Source of the DNA: Actinacidiphila cocklensis
Lineage (GTDB): Bacteria; Actinomycetota; Actinomycetes; Streptomycetales; Streptomycetaceae
Assembly: GCF_907177275.1 (NCBI RefSeq)
Contig: NZ_CAJSLV010000035.1
Location: forward strand, 62,001 to 126,000
Direction: 5' to 3'
Length of the DNA: 64,000 bases
Of this stretch, positions 1-9,337 are shown piece after piece; position 1 is the first letter of the stretch, and every line of letters starts with the position of its first letter. The notes below the pieces were generated by a model that ran no database searches, had not been told where the DNA came from, and saw only the letters and a list, made by a program, of their open reading frames with translations. Made by a program: the position numbers and the translations under genes.

Positions 1-1081
1 CCAGCATCGCGGTGCCGGCCTCCAGGTCGCGCGGGCCGATCTCGATCCGCACCGGCACACCCTTGAGCTCCCAGTCGACCGCGCGGCGGCCGAACGGGGT
101 GTCGGTGCGGTCGTCCACCACGACCCGCAGCCCGGCGGCGGTCAGCTTCTCGCCGACCTCCCGCACCTTGGCCACGACCTCGTCGTCACCCTTGATCGCC
201 AGTACGACGACCTGAACGTGCGCGAGACGCGGCGGCACCCGCAGCCCGTTGTCGTCGCCGTGCATCATGATCAGCCCGCCGACCATGCGCGTGCTGCTGC
301 CCCACGACGTCTGCCAGACGTGCTCCTGCTCGCCGTCCGCGGACAGGTACTGCGTGTGGAAGGCCTTCGCGAAGTTCTGGCCGAGCTCGTGGCTGGTGCC
401 GAGCTGCAGCGCCTTGCCGTCGCCCATCATGCCTTCGAGGGTGAGGGTGTTGATCGCCCCGGCGAAGCGCTCCTTGGCCGTCTTGCGGCCCAGCACCACG
501 TCCATGCCCAGCACCTCGGCCATGAAGTCGGCGTAGACATCGCGGTGGATCCTCGCCGCGTAGTCGCGCGCGTCCTCGTAGGTGGCGTGCGCGGTGTGGC
601 CCTCCTGCCAGAGGAACTCGGTGGTGCGCAGGAAGATGCGCGGCCGCATCTCCCACCGCACCACGTTCGCCCACTGGTTGATCAGCAGCGGCAGGTCCCG
701 GTAGCTCTGCACCCACTTCGAGAAGTACTCGTTGATGATCGTCTCGGAGGTGGGCCGCACCACGACCGGCTCTTCGAGGTCCTTGCCGCCGCCGTGCGTG
801 ACGACCGCCAGCTCCGGCGCGAACCCCTCGACGTGCTCGGCCTCCCGGGTCAGGAAGGACTGCGGGATGAACAGCGGGAAGTACGCGTTCTGCGCACCGG
901 CCTGCTTGATCCGTACGTCCATCTCCTGCTGCATCCGCTCCCACAGGCCGTAGCCGTACGGTCGGATGACCATGGTGCCGCGGACCGGGCCGTTGTCGGC
1001 CAGTTCTGCCTTGTTGATCAGGTCCTGGTACCAGCGCGGGAAGTCGTCCGCCTGGGGGGTGAGAACGGGAGCCTTTGCCAT
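1..1081 (-). CDS. proS: Proline--tRNA ligase (ProRS), 3' part outside window
   Basis: Charges tRNA-Pro with proline in the cytoplasm. About 360 N-terminal codons are present; the reading frame is open to the left edge, so the C-terminal part is missing from the window, not broken. The protein begins MAKAPVLTPQADDF and carries class II synthetase motifs: RPTSETII (about residue 108), the RWEMRPR...LRTTEFLWQEGHTAHA block, and LGTSHELGQNFA further on. The RWEMRP/FLWQEGHTAHA arrangement belongs to the archaeal/eukaryal-type ProRS, which many actinobacteria have. The ATG at 1081 is chosen because the conserved N terminus starts there. It is transcribed divergently from the methyltransferase gene; the 194-bp spacer must hold both promoters. 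Identification is secure from motif content. Confidence 0.96.
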   Translation of the reverse strand, partial: MAKAPVLTPQADDFPRWYQDLINKAELADNGPVRGTMVIRPYGYGLWERMQQEMDVRIKQAGAQNAYFPLFIPQSFLTREAEHVEGFAPELAVVTHGGGKDLEEPVVVRPTSETIINEYFSKWVQSYRDLPLLINQWANVVRWEMRPRIFLRTTEFLWQEGHTAHATYEDARDYAARIHRDVYADFMAEVLGMDVVLGRKTAKERFAGAINTLTLEGMMGDGKALQLGTSHELGQNFAKAFHTQYLSADGEQEHVWQTSWGSSTRMVGGLIMMHGDDNGLRVPPRLAHVQVVVLAIKGDDEVVAKVREVGEKLTAAGLRVVVDDRTDTPFGRRAVDWELKGVPVRIEIGPRDLEAGTAML

Positions 1082-1275
1082 GCAGGCGATGGTACGTGGC
1101 GAGGCCGTCGCAGTGTGAATCGGTTACGCCCGCGGGACCGGCCGCGGAACGTGTGAAAAACGGCTCCCCCGGACCCTGGACGGCACGGGCAAACAGCAGT
1201 TGTCTGGCTCTCGGGGACGAAAGCGGCACTCATCCCACGGGGGAACACGGCGAAGCGTGGCTGATTGGGGCTTCG

Positions 1276-2118
1276 ATGGCACCTACCCTCTATCGCGGAT
1301 CCAGGCCGGCGACGGCACTCCAGGGCCGGGCACGGGACTGGGCCGAGATCCAGGAACGCATGCTCGTACCGCTCTACGACACCGTTCACGACCGGCTCGA
1401 CGTCGGCCGCAACACCAGACTCCTCGCCCTGGACTGCGGCTCGGGACTTGCGCTGCTGCTCGCGGCGGCACGGGGCGCGGCCGTCACCGGATACGACCAG
1501 GACCCCGACCGGCTGCGGCTGGCGGCGGACAGGATGGCCGCACCGCAAAGGCTCGGCACATTACCGCGGGGCGCGCTCACGACGGATACCGAGGCATGTT
1601 TGCGGACCGGCGCACCGGCACCCGCGGATCTGCGCGCGGGCGGCTACGGCGTCGTCACCGCACTCGACCCGGCGACGCCGGCCGAGGTCCTGCGGCCCGC
1701 GCTGTCCGCGGTCGCCGCGTCGGCCCGTCCTGGCAGCGCGGTGGTACTGGCCGGCTGGGGGCCGCCGGAGCGCTGCTCGGCCGCCAGGGTGCTGAAGGTC
1801 GCCGCACGGCTGGCAGAACCGCGGGGCCAGGCGGTGCCGCCGCCGCGGCTCAGCGGCAGGGACGACCTGGAGGACCTGGCCAGGGGCGCCGGGCTGCGGC
1901 CCGACGGTTCAGGGCGGGTGTCCTGCCCGTTCGGCTACCAGGACCAGGCCAGTGCCGTACGCGGCCTGCTGTCGACCGGCCTGTTCGACCCCGCGGTGGC
2001 CGCCACCGACCAGCAGCAGGTGGAGAAGGAGATCGCCGAGGCCCTGCACCCCTACCGGCGCCCCGACGGCACCGTCCGGATGGAGAACGTCTTCCGCTAT
2101 CTGATCGCCCGCGTCTGA
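1276..2118 (+). CDS. Class I SAM-dependent methyltransferase-like protein
   Basis: 280 residues. The glycine-rich SAM-binding motif I is LLALDCGSGLALLLAAARG (about residues 54-72), followed by an acidic residue in TGYDQDPDRL that would bind the SAM ribose. This is the Rossmann-fold methyltransferase signature; the substrate cannot be inferred. The open frame extends upstream to 1075, overlapping the proS start, but the ATG at 1276 (MAPTLYRG) fits the family length and leaves room for divergent promoters. The C-terminal half (VRMENVFRYLIARV at the end) is conserved in Streptomyces homologues as I remember them, but has no assigned role. It lies 86 bp before the DUF402 gene on the same strand. 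Confidence 0.8.
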   Translation: MAPTLYRGSRPATALQGRARDWAEIQERMLVPLYDTVHDRLDVGRNTRLLALDCGSGLALLLAAARGAAVTGYDQDPDRLRLAADRMAAPQRLGTLPRGALTTDTEACLRTGAPAPADLRAGGYGVVTALDPATPAEVLRPALSAVAASARPGSAVVLAGWGPPERCSAARVLKVAARLAEPRGQAVPPPRLSGRDDLEDLARGAGLRPDGSGRVSCPFGYQDQASAVRGLLSTGLFDPAVAATDQQQVEKEIAEALHPYRRPDGTVRMENVFRYLIARV

Positions 2119-2204
2119 CCGCCCGCGCCCGGCCTGGTCAGGCCGGCCCGCACGGGGCGAGAAACCCGGTGGCCGCCGGTCGCGGCATCGGCAAGGGTGG
2201 AGGC

Positions 2205-2708
2205 ATGTCCACCACTCCCCTGCCGCCCGGCGCCCCGGCGTCCGTACGCCTGGTCAAGGCCGGGCGCGAGAAGGTCAGCTACCCCGCCACCGTGGTCGCC
2301 GACGACGGCGTCCGCGTGACCGTGACGGCGCCCTGGTCGCTGCCGCACGTCCGCGACTTCGGCTTCGTGCGCTTCGAACCCGGCGACCTGTTCACCGAGC
2401 ACTACTGGCGCGACCGGTGGTACGCGGTCAAGGAGGTGCGCGACGCCCGCGGCGTGCCCAAGGGCTGGTACTGCGACATCACCCGCCCGGTCGTCGTCGC
2501 GGACGGCGCGCTCACCTCGGAGGACCTGGATCTGGACCTGTGGGTGTCGGCCGACGGCAGCAGTGTGCTGCGGCTGGACGAGGACGAGTTCGCCGCCAGC
2601 GGTCTCGCCGAGCGCGACCCGGACGCGGCCGGGCGGGCGGCGCGGGCGCTGGACGAGCTGGAGGCGCTGGCCCGCCGCGACGGCGGCCTGGCCCCGCTCC
2701 TCGGCTGA
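2205..2708 (+). CDS. DUF402 family protein
   Basis: 167 residues. The central segment FTEHYWRDRWYAVKEVRDARGVPKGWYCDITRP followed by DLDLDLWVSADGS matches the DUF402 fold. Characterised members include nucleoside phosphatases/phosphohydrolases and FAU-1-like RNA-binding proteins. The conserved aromatic and acidic residues (WY, YCDI, DLDLD) that line the phosphate/metal site in that fold are visible. The ATG at 2205 is preceded by GGTGGAGG, a strong ribosome binding site. The function here is unproven; a nucleotide phosphohydrolase is the best guess. A strong hairpin follows the stop codon and separates it from the convergent GNAT gene. Confidence 0.8.
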   Translation: MSTTPLPPGAPASVRLVKAGREKVSYPATVVADDGVRVTVTAPWSLPHVRDFGFVRFEPGDLFTEHYWRDRWYAVKEVRDARGVPKGWYCDITRPVVVADGALTSEDLDLDLWVSADGSSVLRLDEDEFAASGLAERDPDAAGRAARALDELEALARRDGGLAPLLG

Positions 2709-2720
2709 CGGCGCACGGAT

Positions 2721-2753
2721 CGCGGCCCGTACCCGCCCCGGGTACGGGCCGCG
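2721..2753. terminator. Bidirectional hairpin terminator between DUF402 and GNAT genes
   Basis: A perfect 14-bp inverted repeat (CGCGGCCCGTACCC / GGGTACGGGCCGCG) with a 5-nt loop lies 12 bp after the DUF402 stop and 12 bp after the GNAT stop on the other strand. Position between convergent genes supports a shared terminator. Confidence 0.8.
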
Positions 2754-2765
2754 GTCCGTACCCGG

Positions 2766-3281
2766 CTACAGGCCCGGCCACTCCTCCGCCGTCATGGCGA
2801 AGCGTTCGTGGTCGCGCCAGGCGTCGTTGATGAACAGCATCCGCGGTGAGAAGCCCTCGTGCCGGAAGCCGAGCCGCTTGGCCATGGCCACCGAGCGGAT
2901 GTTGTCCGGCTGGACGCTGATCTCCAGCCGGTGCAGGCCCAGTCCGCCCGGCTCCGCGGTGAAGCAGCGGTCCACCACCAGCCGCAGGCCCTCGCTCATC
3001 CGCCCCGTGCCGTTGTACGGGACGTAACTGTCGTAGCCGAGGGCGGCGTTGCGGAAGCGGGCCATGACGATGTTGGCGACGTTGCACTTGCCGACGATGC
3101 CGCCGTCCGCGTCGTTGATGATCAGGAAGGTCCGCAGCCCGACGCCCTGCCGCCGCAGCAGCTCGGGCAGGCCGTCGGGCTCCACCGGATTCCACGGTGC
3201 AAGATGCTCCACCGACTGCAGCACCGCACTGCGGTGCGCCTCGACGTCGCTGGACCTGGGCTCTCTGATCGATACGCGCAT
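2766..3281 (-). CDS. GNAT family N-acetyltransferase, RimJ/RimL type
   Basis: 171 residues. Opens with IREPRSSDVEAH, the usual RimJ/RimL-type N terminus, and contains the acceptor/acetyl-CoA region LHRLEISVQPDNIRSVAMAKRLGF (about residues 121-144), where the N..S..A..KLGF pattern is the classic motif of this subfamily. It ends in ERFAMTAEEWPGL. The family acetylates protein N termini or small molecules using acetyl-CoA; the substrate here is unknown. It sits immediately downstream of ffh (36 bp), where rpsP and the rimM-trmD-rplS genes are often found, so its presence marks a changed gene order. The ATG at 3281 is used. Confidence 0.85.
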   Translation of the reverse strand: MRVSIREPRSSDVEAHRSAVLQSVEHLAPWNPVEPDGLPELLRRQGVGLRTFLIINDADGGIVGKCNVANIVMARFRNAALGYDSYVPYNGTGRMSEGLRLVVDRCFTAEPGGLGLHRLEISVQPDNIRSVAMAKRLGFRHEGFSPRMLFINDAWRDHERFAMTAEEWPGL

Positions 3282-3317
3282 ACGCCCATCATCCCGCGAG
3301 GTCGGGACGCCCCCGCG

Positions 3318-4877
3318 TCAGCCCATGAACTTCTTGAACTCGTCGGGCAGTTCGAAGTCCTGGCCGCCGCCCGGCAGGCCGAAGGGGCTGCCGCCCTGGC
3401 CGGCGTCCTGGCCCTGCTGATCCTCGCGGCGGGCCGCGGCCGCGGCGGCGTCGGCCTTGCGCTTCATCGGGTTGCCGCTCTGCCGCTTGCCCTTGGCCTG
3501 CTTCTGCTGCTTCTTCTGCCGGCCGGGACCGCCACCCATGCCCGGCATCCCCGGCATTCCGGGCATTCCGCCGCCCTGCGCCATCCGCGACATCATCTTG
3601 CGCGCCTCGAAGAACCGCTCGACCAGGCTCTTGACCGCGCTGACCTCGACGCCCGAGCCCTTGGCGATACGCGCCCTGCGGGAGCCGTTGATCAGGTGCG
3701 GGTCGGCACGCTCGCCCGGGGTCATGGACTTGATGATCGCGGCGGTGCGGTCGACGTCCCTCTCGTCCAGGTTGTTGATCTGGTCCTTGATCTGCCCCAT
3801 GCCCGGCAGCATGCCGAGCAGCTTGGAGATCGAGCCCATCTTGCGGACCTGCTCCATCTGGGCCAGGAAGTCGTCGAGCGTGAACTCCTTGGGACCCTTC
3901 GCCAGCTTGGCCGCCATCTTCTCGGCCTCGGCCTGGCTGAAGGTCTGCTCGGCCTTCTCGATCAGCGACAGCATGTCGCCCATGCCCAGGATGCGGGACG
4001 CCATCCGGTCCGGGTGGAACGCGTCGAAGTCGTCCAGCTTCTCGCCGTTCGACGCGAACATGATCTGCTTGCCGGTGACATGCGCGATCGACAGGGCCGC
4101 GCCGCCGCGGGCGTCGCCGTCGAGCTTGGAGAGCACCACGCCGTCGAAGCCGACGCCGTCGCGGAAGGCCTCCGCGGTGTTGACCGCGTCCTGGCCGATC
4201 ATCGCGTCGACGACGAAGAGGATCTCGTCGGGGTGGGTGGCGTCGCGGATGTCCGCGGCCTGCTGCATCAGCTCCTGGTCGACGCCGAGGCGGCCGGCGG
4301 TGTCGACGATCACGATGTCGTACTGCCGCGACGTGGCGAAGTCGATGGAGTCCTTGGCGACCTTGACCGGGTCGCCGACGCCGTTGCCCGGCTCCGGCGC
4401 GTAGACCGCGACGCCCGCGCGCTCGGCGACGACGCTGAGCTGGTTGACGGCGTTCGGCCGCTGGAGGTCGCAGGCGACCAGCAGCGGGGTGTGGCCCTGG
4501 CCCTGCAGCCACTTGCCGAGCTTGCCCGCGAGCGTGGTCTTGCCGGCGCCCTGGAGGCCGGCCAGCATGATCACGGTCGGCGGCTGCTTGGCGAAGCGCA
4601 GCCTGCGCGTCTCGCCACCGAGGATGGTGACCAGTTCCTCGTTGACGATCTTGATGACCTGCTGTGCGGGGTTCAGCGCCTGCGAGACCTCGGCGCCGGA
4701 GGCCCGCTGCTTGACGTTGGCGATGAAGGCGCGCACGGCGGGCAGCGCCACGTCCGCCTCGAGGAGCGCGATCCGGATCTCGCGCGCGGTGGCGTCGATG
4801 TCCGCCTCGGACAGACGGCCGCGCCCCCGGAGGGTCTTGAAGGTATTCGCGAGGCGATCAGACAGAGTGTCGAACAC
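3318..4877 (-). CDS. ffh: Signal recognition particle GTPase Ffh (SRP54)
   Basis: 519 residues, the usual size for Streptomyces Ffh. It binds 4.5S RNA and signal sequences of nascent membrane and secreted proteins and, with FtsY, delivers ribosomes to the translocon. Visible domains: N domain (ALLEADVALPAVRAF), G domain with G1 GLQGAGKTT (about residue 105), DTAGRLGVD, and TKLD-equivalent SKLDGDARGG, then the methionine-rich M domain (MGDMLSLIEKAEQTF, MLPGMGQIKDQ). The extreme C terminus is a PGMPGMPGMPGMGGGPG linker with a basic K/Q-rich stretch, then an acidic tail. FtsY is also encoded in this window (11956-13167). Confidence 0.98.
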   Translation of the reverse strand: MFDTLSDRLANTFKTLRGRGRLSEADIDATAREIRIALLEADVALPAVRAFIANVKQRASGAEVSQALNPAQQVIKIVNEELVTILGGETRRLRFAKQPPTVIMLAGLQGAGKTTLAGKLGKWLQGQGHTPLLVACDLQRPNAVNQLSVVAERAGVAVYAPEPGNGVGDPVKVAKDSIDFATSRQYDIVIVDTAGRLGVDQELMQQAADIRDATHPDEILFVVDAMIGQDAVNTAEAFRDGVGFDGVVLSKLDGDARGGAALSIAHVTGKQIMFASNGEKLDDFDAFHPDRMASRILGMGDMLSLIEKAEQTFSQAEAEKMAAKLAKGPKEFTLDDFLAQMEQVRKMGSISKLLGMLPGMGQIKDQINNLDERDVDRTAAIIKSMTPGERADPHLINGSRRARIAKGSGVEVSAVKSLVERFFEARKMMSRMAQGGGMPGMPGMPGMGGGPGRQKKQQKQAKGKRQSGNPMKRKADAAAAAARREDQQGQDAGQGGSPFGLPGGGQDFELPDEFKKFMG

Positions 4878-4945
4878 GGTGGTCGCAGATCCTCGGGGTC
4901 GGGAGTGGAAACGTCGCCTCCCAGAGTATCCGTCCGGACGGGAAG

Positions 4946-4981
4946 CCGGACCTGCCCGCCGGATGCGGCGGGCAGGACCGG
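4946..4981 (-). terminator. Terminator downstream of glnD
   Basis: A 15-bp stem with one mismatch (CCGGACCTGCCCGCC / GGCGGGCAGGACCGG) and a 6-nt loop begins 1 bp past the glnD stop codon. It separates the glnK/glnD transcription unit from ffh. Confidence 0.7.
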
Positions 4982-4982
4982 C

Positions 4983-7412
4983 TCAGCGCAGCGCCGCCTC
5001 CACCTGTCGGGCCACCTCCGCGGCTCTGGGCGGCGGCAGCGGGTTGCCGTCCTTGCCGACGACGTAGAAGGCGTCGACCGCGTTGGCGCCCAGCGTGGAG
5101 ATGCGGGCCGAGCGCACGGTGACGCCGGTCGCGGTCAGGGCCAGGCCGATGCGGTGCAGCAGGCCGGGGGCGTCGTGCGCACGGACCTCGATCACCGTGG
5201 CGGTCTGCGAGGTGTGCCCGGGGGCGACGGAGACCCGGGGCGGCGGCGGGGTGATACCGCGCCGCCGGGGGTAGGCCGCCTCCCGCTCGGCGAGCCTGGC
5301 CTCGATGTCGAGGGTGCCCTCGAAGGCCCGTGCCAGGTCGGCCCGCAGCCTGGCGGTCTCGGGCAGGGCGCCGTACTCCGCCGAGACCCGCCAGCTGAGC
5401 AGCGCGACCTGGCCCTCGCCGATCGGGTCGACGGCCCGCAGGTCGGCGGCTCTGACGCCGAGCCGGTGCAGCGCCAGGACGCCGGCGGCCTGGGCGAGCA
5501 GCGCGGGCCGGTCGGGCACGGCGAGCAGCAGTTCCACGCCGAGCGCCTCGTCCAGGGCGTCGCCCTCGCCGTCGGGCTCCGCGTGGGCGTGCAGGGCCAG
5601 CACCGGGCCGCGAGTGCGGGCCGCCTCGACGGCGAGGCGCTCCTCCTCCGCGGTGGAGTCGCGCTCCGCGGCTTCCGGCAGCGCGCCGGTGTCCAGCGCC
5701 CCGGCGACCCGCTCGACCAGTTCCGCCAGCAGCGAGGCGCGCCAGGTGCTCCAGGCGGCAGGGCCGGTGGCAAGGGCGTCGGCCTCGGTGAGAGCGGCCA
5801 GCAGCTCCAGCGTGGAGGTGTCCCGTACGGTGCCGGCGACCGCGCGTACGGTCTCCGGGTCGTCCAGGTCGCGCCGGGTCGCGGTGTCGATCAGCAGCAG
5901 GTGGTGGCGTACGAGCAGGGCCAGGGTGTCGACGTCCGCACTGCTGAAGCCGATCCTGGTGGCCATGTCGCGGGCGATGACCTCGCCGGCCTCGCTGTGG
6001 TCGCCGGGCCAGCCCTTGCCGATGTCGTGCAGCAGGGCCGCGGTCAGCAGCAGGTCGGGGCGGCCGACCCGGCGGGTGAGGCCGGCGGCCTGCACGGCGG
6101 TCTCGACGAGGTGCCGGTCGACGGTGAAGCGGTGCACGGCGTTGCGCTGCGGGCGGCAGCGGACCCGGTCCCAGTCCGGCAGCAGCCGGGTGATCAGGCC
6201 TTCGGCCTCCAGCGCCTCCCACACCTGGACGGTGGACTCGCCGGCGCCGAGCAGCCTGACCAGCTGCTCACGGGCCTCCGCGGGCCACGGCACGGGCAGC
6301 GGCCGAGCGGCGGCGGCCAGCCTGCGCACCGCGTGCAGCGACAGCGGCAGGCCCGCCTGGGCGGCGGCCGCGGCGGCCCGCAGCGGCAGCACCGGGTCGC
6401 GGTCGGGCTTCGCGGCCAGCGCGAGCACCGCCTCGCCCTCCTGCTCCACGACGCCCTCCGCCAGCGGTACCCGCTCGGGCACGTGGCCGGCCGGGGCGCT
6501 TCTGCCGCGGCCGAGCAGCCGGCGGCGCGGCCGGGACTCGCGGGCCTGCAGCACCCTGCCGACCTCGCGCCAGGTGACGTCAGAGGCGTAGGAGATCCGC
6601 CGGGCGGCCTCGTAGACCTGGCGCAGCAGGGTGTCGGCGTCGAGCAGGCCGAGGGCGTCGGCGACCTGGTCCTGCTCCTGGAGAGCGAGCCGGTCGGTGG
6701 CCCGCCCGGTGACCAGGTGCAGGGCGTCACGGGCGTCGAGCAGCCGGGTACGCGCCTCCTCCAGGCCCTCGCGGGGCGCGTCGGCCAGCCAGGACGCGGC
6801 GACGGCCCGCAGCGCGGTGGCGTCCCGCAGGCCTCCGCGGGCCTCCTTGAGGTCGGGTTCCAGCAGGTAGGACAGCTCGCCCTGGCGCTCGGCCCGCTCC
6901 TGGCACAGTTCGAGCAGCGCGGGCAGCCGCTTGGGCGCCTGGTTGCGCCAGTCGGCCAGGACCGCGGTGCGCAGCGCGGAGCTGAGGGCGGGGTCCCCCG
7001 CGAGGTGGCGGGCGTCGAGCAGGCCGAGCTGGACCTTGAGGTCGTCGGCGGCGGCCTTGCGTGCCTCGTCGGGGGTGCGCACGGAGTGGTCGAGGGCCAG
7101 GCCGAGGTCCCACACCGGGTACCAGAGCCGGTCGGCGAGCGCCCCGACGGACTTCTCCGAGTCGTGCAGCAGCACCAGGTCCAGGTCGCTGCGCGGGGAC
7201 AGCTCGCCGCGGCCGTAGCCGCCGACGGCGAGCAGTGCCCAGCCACCCGTGCCGGTCACCGCGGCGGCGTCGGCCGCCAGGCCGCCGAGCCAGCGGTCGG
7301 TGAGTGCGGCCAGTGCCGCGCGGCGCGGCGGCCCGGACCGCGCCTCCTCGGTGAGAAGGCGCAGCCGGGCCGCCGCGTAACTGTCGTCCTGCGCTTCGAC
7401 GCTGTCGGTCAC
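4983..7412 (-). CDS. glnD: PII nucleotidyltransferase GlnD
   Basis: 809 residues. Modifies the PII protein GlnK according to nitrogen status; in Streptomyces and other actinobacteria it is an adenylyltransferase rather than a uridylyltransferase (family knowledge). The nucleotidyltransferase motif GGYGRGELSPRSDLDLVLL is near residues 67-85. An HD phosphohydrolase-type motif, LLHDIGKGWPGDHSEAG, is near residue 460 and would remove the modification. Two C-terminal ACT domains follow (VEVRAHDAPGLLHRIGLAL in the last one), which sense glutamine. It lies 25 bp downstream of glnK and is very probably cotranscribed as amtB-glnK-glnD. No domain is missing. Confidence 0.96.
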   Translation of the reverse strand: MTDSVEAQDDSYAAARLRLLTEEARSGPPRRAALAALTDRWLGGLAADAAAVTGTGGWALLAVGGYGRGELSPRSDLDLVLLHDSEKSVGALADRLWYPVWDLGLALDHSVRTPDEARKAAADDLKVQLGLLDARHLAGDPALSSALRTAVLADWRNQAPKRLPALLELCQERAERQGELSYLLEPDLKEARGGLRDATALRAVAASWLADAPREGLEEARTRLLDARDALHLVTGRATDRLALQEQDQVADALGLLDADTLLRQVYEAARRISYASDVTWREVGRVLQARESRPRRRLLGRGRSAPAGHVPERVPLAEGVVEQEGEAVLALAAKPDRDPVLPLRAAAAAAQAGLPLSLHAVRRLAAAARPLPVPWPAEAREQLVRLLGAGESTVQVWEALEAEGLITRLLPDWDRVRCRPQRNAVHRFTVDRHLVETAVQAAGLTRRVGRPDLLLTAALLHDIGKGWPGDHSEAGEVIARDMATRIGFSSADVDTLALLVRHHLLLIDTATRRDLDDPETVRAVAGTVRDTSTLELLAALTEADALATGPAAWSTWRASLLAELVERVAGALDTGALPEAAERDSTAEEERLAVEAARTRGPVLALHAHAEPDGEGDALDEALGVELLLAVPDRPALLAQAAGVLALHRLGVRAADLRAVDPIGEGQVALLSWRVSAEYGALPETARLRADLARAFEGTLDIEARLAEREAAYPRRRGITPPPPRVSVAPGHTSQTATVIEVRAHDAPGLLHRIGLALTATGVTVRSARISTLGANAVDAFYVVGKDGNPLPPPRAAEVARQVEAALR

Positions 7413-7437
7413 TCGTTCTCCAGCGCTGGGTTGGGGG

Positions 7438-9104
<1,667 letters not shown>

Positions 9105-9207
9105 CGGCGTCTCCTCGTCGTCCGAACGGCCCGAGCGGGCGGTGCAGGGGTGGGCCGGTTTTCGCCATGAGATTGGCTGAGCCGGGTTTCACCCGATGCC
9201 GCAGGGT

Positions 9208-9243
9208 GTTTCGCCGCCGTGACGAAGAAGTCGCGTGTGTTAC
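9208..9243 (-). promoter_or_regulatory. Candidate GlnR binding site upstream of amtB
   Basis: On the minus strand the sequence GTCAC-N6-GAAAC is present exactly at 9223-9208. This matches the gTnAC-N6-GAAAC half of the actinobacterial GlnR box. A second GTAAC lies 15 nt upstream (9243-9239), where the full consensus would place it 17 nt away with a GaAAc between; GACTT stands there instead. So one half-site is perfect and the other weak. GlnR activates amtB-glnK-glnD in Streptomyces (family knowledge); binding here is inferred. Confidence 0.55.
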
Positions 9244-9337
9244 GCGGAGATGAACCGTCCTCCGGTTCGGTGAAAGATGTATACGGGTGGGGAAAGAGAT
9301 CGCCTGGGCAGCGGCCTTCCCGGCTCGCGGCCCTCGG

